Positions 1-7,029 of a DNA stretch of 13,620 nucleotides are shown here, piece after piece. The number at the start of each line of letters is the position of its first letter. Positions within the stretch are counted from its first letter, which is position 1. The notes beneath the pieces were generated by a model. It searched no databases, was not told the DNA's origin, and worked only from the letters and a program-made list of their open reading frames with translations. Made by a program: the position numbers and the translations under genes. Source of the DNA: Desulfurellales bacterium (GTDB lineage: Bacteria; Campylobacterota_A; Desulfurellia; Desulfurellales; Hippeaceae); assembly GCA_027064405.1 (NCBI GenBank), contig JAMOPP010000070.1, positions 1-13,620 on the forward strand, in the 5' to 3' direction.

Positions 1-70
1 CCAATAAAATTTTTTAAATGATAAACATCAATTCTTACATACCTGACAATAGCGCTTTTTCCACATTTTG

Positions 71-943
71 TCAATGGTTAAAAGGATGCCAACCCACTGT
101 ATTACCCACCGCTATTCCGCCCACTTCGCCACTATATTTGTATGAAATTATTGCTTCTCTTCCATTACTATCAGTAATTATTATATTGTTGCCTATTTTC
201 TTGTATGTATATCCCTTAGGCAGATTCAAATCTGATTTTTTAGGGGGTGTGCTCGGAAAATCTTTCGCTATGTCTGCAACATAAGAGGCCAGATTTGAAA
301 ACGCCGTACCATTGCCGTTATTGCCACCGCCACTACCATTGTTATCGGAATATCCATTATCTTTGCACCATTTATTTAGTTCGGCAAAGGTGTATGTCTT
401 AACTATATCGTCATAATCTTTGCCGTATGTATGGGTTGGATTGTCATAAATTCTTGTTCCTCCCGAAACCTTTGCACCGGTTTTGTTCAAATCATCAAGC
501 TTATAATTAGAGCCTTTGCTTATGACAATAAATGCCACAGGGGTTTGTGTTCCACTGTATGAAATTTTAGGGAGGTCGCTTTTTTTCATTTCATCACCTA
601 CATTTTTACAAAACTGTATTATATTATCGCTTGTTGCTGACTTAAGTAATTTATTATTTACATCATAAATCAATTGGTTGCCGTGGCTATCTGTTTGTCT
701 AACACCTAATTTGTCATACGGAAGCAGTCTGTAGCCACTTGCAGTATCGGGATTCGGGAAACTGCCGTATTCATAAGCATAACCTATCAGTGCCGCTTTT
801 GCCTGAGCAACGGTATTTCTGTCTTCATGCAGTTTGTTGGACTTCATCAACATCTTCATCATAGGCATTCCAAGACCTATAATAAGACCGAGAATAACCA
901 TAACTATGGCAACCTCAATCAGCGTAAAAGCTCTTTTATCCAT
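71..943 (-). CDS. Type IV prepilin / pseudopilin-like protein
   Basis: Subunit of a type IV pilus or type II secretion-like filament (290 residues). The N-terminus shows a five-residue basic leader MDKRA, then FTLIEVAIVMVILGLIIG, the class III prepilin signal with the conserved Glu at mature position 5 and a hydrophobic helix to about residue 34. The residue before the cleavage site is Ala rather than the usual Gly; Ala occurs in some families. Residues 50-100 (GYAYEYGSFPNPD, LPYDKLGV, DSHGNQLIYDV) resemble the globular part of large bacterial pseudopilins. Cys112 and Cys193 could pair. An Asn/Gly-rich linker (about 199-213) joins a second C-terminal domain (215-290) that I do not recognise. 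The start was chosen at 943, not the upstream ATG at 964, because GAGGTGG lies five bases before it and the leader length then fits. It is last in the assembly cluster, behind its own sigma-54-like site. Whether it is a major pilin, minor pilin or pseudopilin is not determined. Confidence 0.85.
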   Translation of the reverse strand: MDKRAFTLIEVAIVMVILGLIIGLGMPMMKMLMKSNKLHEDRNTVAQAKAALIGYAYEYGSFPNPDTASGYRLLPYDKLGVRQTDSHGNQLIYDVNNKLLKSATSDNIIQFCKNVGDEMKKSDLPKISYSGTQTPVAFIVISKGSNYKLDDLNKTGAKVSGGTRIYDNPTHTYGKDYDDIVKTYTFAELNKWCKDNGYSDNNGSGGGNNGNGTAFSNLASYVADIAKDFPSTPPKKSDLNLPKGYTYKKIGNNIIITDSNGREAIISYKYSGEVGGIAVGNTVGWHPFNH

Positions 944-1010
944 AAATACCACCTCGCAATCCAAACTAAAAAGCCAGACAAAAAATCAATACAAAAACCA
1001 AGATTTCAGT

Positions 1011-1027
1011 AGCAACAATAATGCCAA
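1011..1027 (-). promoter_or_regulatory. Sigma-54 (-24/-12) promoter element for the prepilin gene
   Basis: On the minus strand the site reads TTGGCATTATTGTTGCT. It keeps TGGCA at -24 and TTGCT at -12 with the obligatory GG-N10-GC spacing. The consensus is TGGCAC-N5-TTGCW, and only the CG after TGGCA is altered. Transcription would start near 1000, giving an untranslated leader of roughly 57 bases that ends in the GAGGTGG ribosome site. Pilin genes in several Gram-negative groups are driven by RpoN with a PilR-type activator, which supports the call. No activator site was identified. Confidence 0.7.
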
Positions 1028-1086
1028 TAAACACTTCCACCCTTTATATCGGAATAATTACACAATAGTTTAACCCTGCATCAATT

Positions 1087-2298
1087 TTATCTTGTCATCT
1101 GACCCAGCATTCCGTAAATCGGACTGATGAGTGCAAGCACAAAGAATACAAACATTATACCTATAAATGCCAATATTATAGGTTCTATCAACTTACTTAT
1201 CACATCTACCATATTTTGAACCTTTGTGTAGTATATCTTGGACAGCTTCTCCATCTGCACATCTATGCCGCCTGTATGCTCACCAACCTGCACCATCCTA
1301 ACGGCTATAGGCTCAAAAATACCGGATTTTTTAAAAGAAACAGAAAGAGATTCCCCGTTTTCGAGATCTTTGTTTACATTTGATATTGATTTTAAGAAAA
1401 ATTTATTGGATACGACAATATTTATGGTATGAAGAGATTCTGTTATGGTAACGCCACTTAAAAGAAGAAGCGATAAATATTGAAAATAGAATGCCATTTG
1501 AGAGGAGCGAATAATTAATCCCATTATCGGTGATTTCCAGAGTGCTTTGTGGAAAATAAGTTTAACCTTTTCTATTTTGAGTGCAATGGGGGTTATTATG
1601 ATAAAACCCACAATAAATAGAACTATAAATATCCAATTGTTTTGCATAAAACTACTGATTGCAATAAGCATTCTGGTGGCAAGTGGCAATGCAATACCTT
1701 GAGATGTAAAAAGCTCGGTTACTTGTGGCAGAATATAAATAATCCAAAAAAGAAAAGCGCCAATAATGGAAAAAAGGCTGAATGTTGGATAGATTAAAGC
1801 CCTTTTCGTTGCGGATTTTATCTCTATCATTCTATCGATATAATCAGCGGCATCCTTAAGTGTTTTGTCCAAATTTCCGGAGGATTCACCTATTTTTGCC
1901 ATAGAAACAACAATGTCCGGAAAAATCCCAACCTTAGTCAATGTCTCGGAAAGGGAGTGCCCGTCGTTGAGCATACCAATAATAGTTTTTGAAGAATATT
2001 TAAGCGCCTTATTGTTTACAGAGTTTTGAAGTTCAGATAGAGCATCCTGCAGGGCAACTCCTCCCTCAAGATACATAGATAAATTCCTTATAAACTCGGA
2101 TATTTCTTTATCCTTTGCCTTGCCTACCGTAATATATTTATATGCAGAGGATAGATACGGTGGTATTGCCCGCACCTTGTAGATTGAATTTCCCGAAGAT
2201 TCTACATAATCGTATAATTTCTCAATGGATTCATATTCTCCGCTATTACGAACGATACTTCCTTCATCCGTAATAAAAGAATAGATAAAAAACGGCAT
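1087..2298 (-). CDS. GspF/PilC-family inner-membrane assembly platform protein
   Basis: Polytopic cytoplasmic-membrane protein (403 residues) on which the assembly ATPase acts to move pilin subunits out of the membrane. The two repeated T2SSF domains are visible: the first at about 65-190 with GESSGNLD (137-144), the second at about 265-395 with the matching GEHTGGID (339-346). Three membrane segments are seen near 170-192, 222-241 and 372-393. Length is typical of the family. The ATG shares one base with the stop of the ATPase gene (TAATG), so translation is probably coupled. No terminator is seen after its stop, so read-through into the prepilin gene is possible. It could belong to a type IV pilus (PilC) or a type II secretion system (GspF); nothing here separates the two. 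Confidence 0.93.
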   Translation of the reverse strand: MPFFIYSFITDEGSIVRNSGEYESIEKLYDYVESSGNSIYKVRAIPPYLSSAYKYITVGKAKDKEISEFIRNLSMYLEGGVALQDALSELQNSVNNKALKYSSKTIIGMLNDGHSLSETLTKVGIFPDIVVSMAKIGESSGNLDKTLKDAADYIDRMIEIKSATKRALIYPTFSLFSIIGAFLFWIIYILPQVTELFTSQGIALPLATRMLIAISSFMQNNWIFIVLFIVGFIIITPIALKIEKVKLIFHKALWKSPIMGLIIRSSQMAFYFQYLSLLLLSGVTITESLHTINIVVSNKFFLKSISNVNKDLENGESLSVSFKKSGIFEPIAVRMVQVGEHTGGIDVQMEKLSKIYYTKVQNMVDVISKLIEPIILAFIGIMFVFFVLALISPIYGMLGQMTR

Positions 2299-3929
2299 TA
2301 TATATTTCCAAATACCCTTCTTATTTCATATATGTCTGTCAATCCGTTTTGCATTAAAGATACAGCGGATTGTAGCATAGTTGTCATTCCGTTTTCTACG
2401 GCGTATTGGTTGATTTCTATAGACGATGCACCTTCTCCTATCATCCTACTAACCGTATCATCTACAATCAATATCTCAGAGGCTGCCACTCTGCCTGTAT
2501 ATCCGGTAAACTTACACTGTTCACATCCTTGATGAACATAGAATGAATTCGAACTTAAATTAAACTCTTTTTTTATATTTTCTTCAATCTCCATCTCTTT
2601 TTTACAAAAGGGACACAATTTTCTGACCAATCTTTGTGCAAGAATGGCTTTTAATGATGAAGAAAGAAGAAATTCATCAATACCAAGGTCTTTCAATCTT
2701 GCAACCGCACCTGAAGAACTATTTGTATGAAGGGTTGAAAGCACAAGATGTCCTGTTAATGCGGATCTGATAGCAAGAGTTGCGGTCTCGTCATCTCTAA
2801 TTTCTCCAATAAGCATAACATCGGGGTCTTGACGCAAAAATGAACGGATAGCCGACGCAAATGTAAGATTAGCTTTGGTGTTCACGGCAACTTGATGAAT
2901 TAACGGCATTTTTATCTCAACGGGGTCCTCAATTGTCATAACATTTTTTTCCATAGTGTTAATCTTTCTCAGCATAGCGTATAGAGTTGTGGTTTTACCA
3001 CTGCCTGTAGGACCTGTTGCGAGTATAATTCCAAAAGGAGATTTAACGGCTTTATCAACCGCATCCAATTGAGATTTGTTAAACCCTATTTGACTTAGCG
3101 TAATCTGTTTTGCATGACCTCCAAGCATCCTTATGACAAGATTTTCTCCATAAAGAGTAGGGGTGGTAGAAACCCTAAAATCATACTTTTCGTGTAGAAA
3201 TTCATATTCCATAGCACCATCTTGAGGTATGCTTGTCATAGCAATATCCATAGCGCTTCTCACCTTTACGGTTGAAATAATCCTGTTATGCACAGATAGA
3301 GGAAAAGCGTGGAAAAGGTGCAAAACGCCGTCTATTCTATACGAAATAAGCGATGCCTCGTTGGAGGGGCTAATATGAATATCACTTGCATTATTATCAA
3401 TAGCATCTTCTATGATAAAGTTTATAAGGTTTTCAACGGATACATCGTTGCCATTAATAATGTCATTTCTAATGCTTTCCATAGACTCATCTATAGGATG
3501 TTCTGCAAGATAATAGAATCTCTCAATTTTCTTGGCAAGTTCCGAGGACGGGGCAACCTTATATAAAACATTACCGCTGTACAAACGCTGAATCATAGTT
3601 TTTACCCTTTCGTTGTAGGGATCAGCAATAGCAACAACCAAATTACCATTTTCAATAGTGACAGGAAGAATGTTATTTTGTAGCGAGAACTTATAGGGAA
3701 TTTTCAGTAAAGCCTCCTTATCAGGATAAATCGAACTTATGTCAAAAAATTCAAGACCAACCTGCTCGGCAAGAACATTTGCAACTTCATAATCGGTAAC
3801 AAAACCCAGACTAAGAAGCACATCCCCTAATCTACGCTTAATAGATTTTTGAACATTAAGCGCATACTTTATATGTTCATCATTAATAACCCCGGCTTCT
3901 TTTAGTAATTCACCAATAGGCTTAGCCAT
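2298..3929 (-). CDS. GspE/PilB-family assembly ATPase
   Basis: Hexameric cytoplasmic ATPase that powers pilus or pseudopilus extension (543 residues). The N-terminal MshEN/GspE-N-type domain covers about 1-140. The ATPase core carries Walker A GPTGSGKTT (306-314), an Asp box (MTIEDPVE, 331-338), Walker B (DPDVMLIGEIRDDETA, 368-383) and a His box (TGHLVLSTLHTN, 392-403). A zinc tetracysteine motif is formed by CPFC (439-442) and CEQC (469-472), which marks extension-type PilB/GspE rather than the retraction ATPase PilT. The usual LPQDG motif reads IPQDG (234-238). The ATG follows the TAA of the upstream gene directly (TAAATG), with a G-rich ribosome site inside that gene's end. The family call is firm; pilus versus secretion role is not settled. 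Confidence 0.95.
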   Translation of the reverse strand: MAKPIGELLKEAGVINDEHIKYALNVQKSIKRRLGDVLLSLGFVTDYEVANVLAEQVGLEFFDISSIYPDKEALLKIPYKFSLQNNILPVTIENGNLVVAIADPYNERVKTMIQRLYSGNVLYKVAPSSELAKKIERFYYLAEHPIDESMESIRNDIINGNDVSVENLINFIIEDAIDNNASDIHISPSNEASLISYRIDGVLHLFHAFPLSVHNRIISTVKVRSAMDIAMTSIPQDGAMEYEFLHEKYDFRVSTTPTLYGENLVIRMLGGHAKQITLSQIGFNKSQLDAVDKAVKSPFGIILATGPTGSGKTTTLYAMLRKINTMEKNVMTIEDPVEIKMPLIHQVAVNTKANLTFASAIRSFLRQDPDVMLIGEIRDDETATLAIRSALTGHLVLSTLHTNSSSGAVARLKDLGIDEFLLSSSLKAILAQRLVRKLCPFCKKEMEIEENIKKEFNLSSNSFYVHQGCEQCKFTGYTGRVAASEILIVDDTVSRMIGEGASSIEINQYAVENGMTTMLQSAVSLMQNGLTDIYEIRRVFGNI

Positions 3930-5276
3930 TTAAAAATCCCCCCCGTCAATTTGTAAAGTGGTTTTTAAGATAGCCCTATTTTCACTCTTTATATATTCAA
4001 AATCACTATTTTCAGGCGCTACTTTTTGAGAAATTTTCTTAATAAAATCAACCGCTTTCTGTTTTGTAATTTTATAACTTCCAAAGATAAAAACAACAAT
4101 CTTGGCTTCAAATTTGTTTGCATATGTGTTATTTTGTTCATCTTGAATATCGTTATATTCATCGTTCTGCCCGTTATTTTTCTGATTTTTATGAGCTATA
4201 TTGATATACTCTATAGTTGCACTATTCGGAGTAATATTTGTAATCCAGCTAAGAAAAGCCTTAACATTCGGCTCTTGTTTAAATTTATTTTCTAATTTGG
4301 AGATTTTAAAAAGATTATCAATTTCATTTTTGTTTGGAATTTTGTCCTTTATTTTATCTTGTTTCAATAAAAGCGCATTTTTTTTATCTATAAACTGTTT
4401 ATTGATACGATTGAATGCGACATATTTTCCAATAGATAAGAATAGAAAAATTAAGAAAATTACCACAGAGGCAAGAAGAAGATATTTAGAGGATTTAAAG
4501 GAGTTAATTTCATTCTTGTAATCATCGTATAGAAAGTTAAAATCTTTATCCATAAAGAACAAGCCGTAGAGTTCCGGATACTCCAACACATCACTATCTT
4601 TGTAGCCTGCCTTTTTTAATCTATTGAGGTTTGTATCACTGTTTTTACTTGATAAGTCGCCTAAAAACAGAATATCGTTATTGGAAAATCCCGTATCTAT
4701 ACTCTCAAGATTTTCATACTCTCTTACCTCGCGTGAGGCAATATTGCCGTCAACTACCTTTATTTCAATCTCTGTGCCGTTTTTTGCCCACAATAGTGTA
4801 AGATCATTTTTGTTGATAATATATTTTGAAACACTAAGAATGGAGTTGGCGTAACCTGTTATATAATCAACGGGAAGATTAATTTTGTTTATTGTGCTAA
4901 AAACGGCATCAATATCATTTTTTTGTATGGCGGACAAAGCAACCTTAAAGCGCCCATTTTCGCTTTTAATAATCTTATTTTTTAATATATAGGGTTCTGT
5001 AAAAACAAATTGATTATCAACATATTTTTTTGAAGCAATCGATAAGAATTTTTTATTATGAGACTTGATATCTGCAATTTCAAAGTAGTTTAGATTTGAA
5101 AATAGCGAAACCCTAACACATTGCACGCTGTTTTTATTTTTTATTTCATTGATATCATCAATGCTACAGTTTCCCTTTTCAACAATGCTTTTGCCATTAA
5201 CAATTGCATATTCTAATTTTTCATCATTATTTGAATTTATAAATAAAAAAAGCTTTTTGTTGTTAAATATACCCAT
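3930..5276 (-). CDS. GspL / PilM-PilN-like bitopic assembly protein
   Basis: Protein of 448 residues with the layout expected of GspL or a PilM-PilN fusion. A cytoplasmic domain of about 260 residues is followed by one membrane helix (about 264-283, KYLLLASVVIFLIFLFLSIG), a lysine-rich coiled-coil-like stretch (288-335), and a C-terminal domain (about 336-448) with an Asn/Gln/Asp-rich insert (363-384). The N-terminal part could be a degenerate actin-like fold, but no clear nucleotide-binding motif is visible, so the call rests on architecture and on position. It is first in the cluster, directly ahead of the ATPase, where PilM/GspL-type proteins recruit the ATPase to the membrane. A weak AGGAAGTG lies about 12 bases before the ATG. 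Sequence similarity to named families is low, so the exact name remains open. Confidence 0.65.
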   Translation of the reverse strand: MGIFNNKKLFLFINSNNDEKLEYAIVNGKSIVEKGNCSIDDINEIKNKNSVQCVRVSLFSNLNYFEIADIKSHNKKFLSIASKKYVDNQFVFTEPYILKNKIIKSENGRFKVALSAIQKNDIDAVFSTINKINLPVDYITGYANSILSVSKYIINKNDLTLLWAKNGTEIEIKVVDGNIASREVREYENLESIDTGFSNNDILFLGDLSSKNSDTNLNRLKKAGYKDSDVLEYPELYGLFFMDKDFNFLYDDYKNEINSFKSSKYLLLASVVIFLIFLFLSIGKYVAFNRINKQFIDKKNALLLKQDKIKDKIPNKNEIDNLFKISKLENKFKQEPNVKAFLSWITNITPNSATIEYINIAHKNQKNNGQNDEYNDIQDEQNNTYANKFEAKIVVFIFGSYKITKQKAVDFIKKISQKVAPENSDFEYIKSENRAILKTTLQIDGGDF

Positions 5277-5328
5277 AATTAAAATTTACACTTCCTGATA
5301 AACCCATAGATTAAAAACAACCACAGTT

Positions 5329-5357
5329 AGTATATAACAATAGGTAAAAAAGTGCAA
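5329..5357 (-). promoter_or_regulatory. Likely sigma-70 promoter of the pilus/secretion assembly operon
   Basis: On the minus strand TTGCAC (5352-5357) and TATACT (5329-5334) are 17 bases apart. The -10 matches five of six consensus bases; the -35 matches only its TTG. The site begins immediately after the queC stop and gives a leader of about 45 bases before the GspL-like gene, so the assembly genes need not depend on queEC transcription. No terminator was seen between queC and this site. Confidence 0.45.
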
Positions 5358-5359
5358 AA

Positions 5360-6070
5360 TTATTCTTGCTCTTTTTTCAATCTAACCAAGAAATCATCCT
5401 CAAGTTTCGCCTCTTTAAAGCCGTTTGCCCTTAAAATACAGGAATCGCACTCCAAGCACGGAATCGCATTACCCATATAACAAGAGTATGAAAAGGAATA
5501 ATCCGCTTTGTGTTCTTTTCCGAAGAGTATAATCTCGGATTTTCTCATTTTCAAAAGGGGCGATAGAATCTTAAATTTTTCACCCGTTGTTCCCTTTTTC
5601 GTGCCATAATTTAGGGTTTCTTCAAAAGAATTTAAGAAATCATCCCTGCAGTCCGGATAGCCGCTGTAATCAAGCATATTCCACCCGCCTATTATGTTTG
5701 ATATATTGTTTTTTTCAGCCAAAGCCCCGGCTATTGATAAAAATATTCCATTTCTAAAAGGAACATAGGTTATAGGAATCTCGCTACTCATTGTTTTTTC
5801 GTTTCTATTTTTTGGAACGGATATGTTTAAATCGGTCAAAGCATTTCCGCCTATCTGCGACAAATCTATATTAAAATAGTATGAATTTATCTTTTTATTC
5901 TTGATTTTCTGAGCAATATCAACTGTTTTTTTTGAATATTCTATTTCTATGGAATGCCTTTGAGAATAATCAAACGTTATAGTTGAAACCTCGTCAAACT
6001 CATCAAGAGCCCAAAAAAGGCAAGTTGTTGAGTCCAATCCTCCTGAATAAATAACCAAAGCGTTTTTCAT
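5360..6070 (-). CDS. queC: 7-cyano-7-deazaguanine synthase QueC
   Basis: ATP-dependent enzyme that converts 7-carboxy-7-deazaguanine and ammonia to preQ0, the queuosine precursor, in the cytoplasm. The PP-loop motif SGGLDST is at 9-15, the family signatures YVPFRN (102-107) and DYSGYPDCR (134-142) are present, and four zinc-binding cysteines lie in the C-terminal region (Cys197, Cys205, Cys208, Cys211). The 236 residues are normal for the family. The ATG directly follows the TAA of queE (TAAATG), so the two are cotranscribed and catalyse consecutive steps: QueE makes the substrate of QueC. QueD, QueF and Tgt are not in the window. Confidence 0.96.
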   Translation of the reverse strand: MKNALVIYSGGLDSTTCLFWALDEFDEVSTITFDYSQRHSIEIEYSKKTVDIAQKIKNKKINSYYFNIDLSQIGGNALTDLNISVPKNRNEKTMSSEIPITYVPFRNGIFLSIAGALAEKNNISNIIGGWNMLDYSGYPDCRDDFLNSFEETLNYGTKKGTTGEKFKILSPLLKMRKSEIILFGKEHKADYSFSYSCYMGNAIPCLECDSCILRANGFKEAKLEDDFLVRLKKEQE

Positions 6071-6739
6071 TTATACACCCCTTCTTTCTCCATAAATTAT
6101 TTTATGCGTTTGAAGAATTAATCTTGTATTTTTCAAGGATAAAAAGCTTTCCTTAAATACTGCAATCAATCTTTCGGCTCTTTTTGCATATTCTTCTATC
6201 TTTTCACCGTTTACAAATAAAGGCTGAAGAACTATGGTTTGAAAATTAAATTTTTTATCAAGCTGTTCAACCTTTTCTATATCGCTTTCATCTTTAACCA
6301 CAAACTTGAATTCTTTGGATTTCTCACTGTTAATATACTTTTCTATTACAGAATAATTTAAACTAAAAAACTTTGGACTTATAACTATATGTTCAAAATA
6401 TTTTATGCTTTTTTCTACAAAAATAGTTCCGTTTGTTTCAAGCAAATAACTGTAATCGTCGTATCGGCTCATATACTCTGCCATAAATTCATCTTTTAAG
6501 GCAGGTTCTCCACCTGTAAAAATCACCCGCTTTGTATTAAATTCGCTAACTTTCTTATGGAGTTCATCAATCCCAAAGTATGTAAAATTGTCATTTGCAT
6601 ATTTTGTATCGCAAAAATCACAGGATAGATTGCATCCTGAGAATCTTACAAAAACAGCAGGGTAGCCTAAAAAAGAGCCTTCTCCCTGAATAGAATAAAA
6701 AATCTCATTTACAGCCGCATTCATACAAAAATTATACAT
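6071..6739 (-). CDS. queE: 7-carboxy-7-deazaguanine synthase QueE (radical SAM)
   Basis: Radical S-adenosylmethionine enzyme that contracts the ring of 6-carboxytetrahydropterin to 7-carboxy-7-deazaguanine in queuosine synthesis. Visible features are IFYSIQGEG (13-21), the iron-sulfur CxxxCxxC motif (Cys36, Cys40, Cys43) in SGCNLSCDFCDTKY, the SAM-binding TGGEP (75-79) and a typical C-terminal LQTHKIIYGERRGV. Length (222 residues) is normal. The start is uncertain: neither the ATG at 6739 nor the in-frame ATG at 6724 has a convincing ribosome site, and the longer form is kept. It leads the queE-queC pair and is divergent from the pepD region. No preQ1 riboswitch was recognised upstream. Confidence 0.94.
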   Translation of the reverse strand: MYNFCMNAAVNEIFYSIQGEGSFLGYPAVFVRFSGCNLSCDFCDTKYANDNFTYFGIDELHKKVSEFNTKRVIFTGGEPALKDEFMAEYMSRYDDYSYLLETNGTIFVEKSIKYFEHIVISPKFFSLNYSVIEKYINSEKSKEFKFVVKDESDIEKVEQLDKKFNFQTIVLQPLFVNGEKIEEYAKRAERLIAVFKESFLSLKNTRLILQTHKIIYGERRGV

Positions 6740-7012
6740 TTTTATGCTTTTAATTCCATAAATTTATAATCAAAATAGATATATGCCTTTTATTTACTGA
6801 CTCTACGCAAAAAGGAACACTAACTGCTAATTACCAAGCGTTATGAAAAACTTAAGGAGGCTGACTGACTGTTCAACGGCAACCGCTTCTTAAGCGATAG
6901 CTACAGGATTGTCTGCTATGGATGCTACGGACGAATTAAGGAGATTGAAGTATGGGCGTGATTGCGCAAGGTTGGAATAAGTTATGCAGTAATTGCAATA
7001 TGCGAGGTGTAT
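6740..7012. other. Divergent intergenic region with an unexplained high-GC block
   Basis: The stretch separates queE from pepD. Bases 6740-6840 are AT-rich and should hold the queE promoter, though no clear -35/-10 pair was found. Bases 6851-6960 are close to half G+C (53 of 110 counted), far above the surrounding DNA. This block contains short hairpins: CGCTT-CTT-AAGCG (6884-6896) and a stem ATAGC...GCTAT (6897-6919) with an inner ACA/TGT extension. The octamer TTAAGGAG occurs twice, at 6852-6859 and 6936-6943. Several frames read as protein-like segments broken by stops. It matches no riboswitch or RNA family that I recognise. It may be a structured leader, a small RNA gene or a decayed coding fragment. 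Confidence 0.4.
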
Positions 7013-7029
7013 ATGAACAAAAATGTTGA
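6952..7029 (+). CDS. Possible small leader ORF overlapping the pepD start
   Basis: A 25-codon frame begins at an ATG preceded by AAGGAG with eight bases of spacing, a good ribosome site. It ends with TGA 14 bases inside pepD, in another frame. The peptide contains CSNC and a C-terminal Cys but resembles nothing I know. The arrangement could couple translation to pepD, or the frame may be accidental within the unassigned high-GC block. Confidence 0.2.
   Translation: MGVIAQGWNKLCSNCNMRGVYEQKC

Noticed and set aside
944..964. Longer start of the prepilin at the ATG at 964
   Set aside because: It would add seven residues before the basic leader and overlap the GAGGTGG that serves the ATG at 943.
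6740..6800. preQ1 riboswitch ahead of queE
   Set aside because: No preQ1-type aptamer sequence was seen on the minus strand; the short leader is AT-rich without a recognisable pseudoknot.
6962..7012. N-terminal extension of pepD from a TTG
   Set aside because: Family length and the GAGGTG before the ATG at 7013 favour the shorter form.
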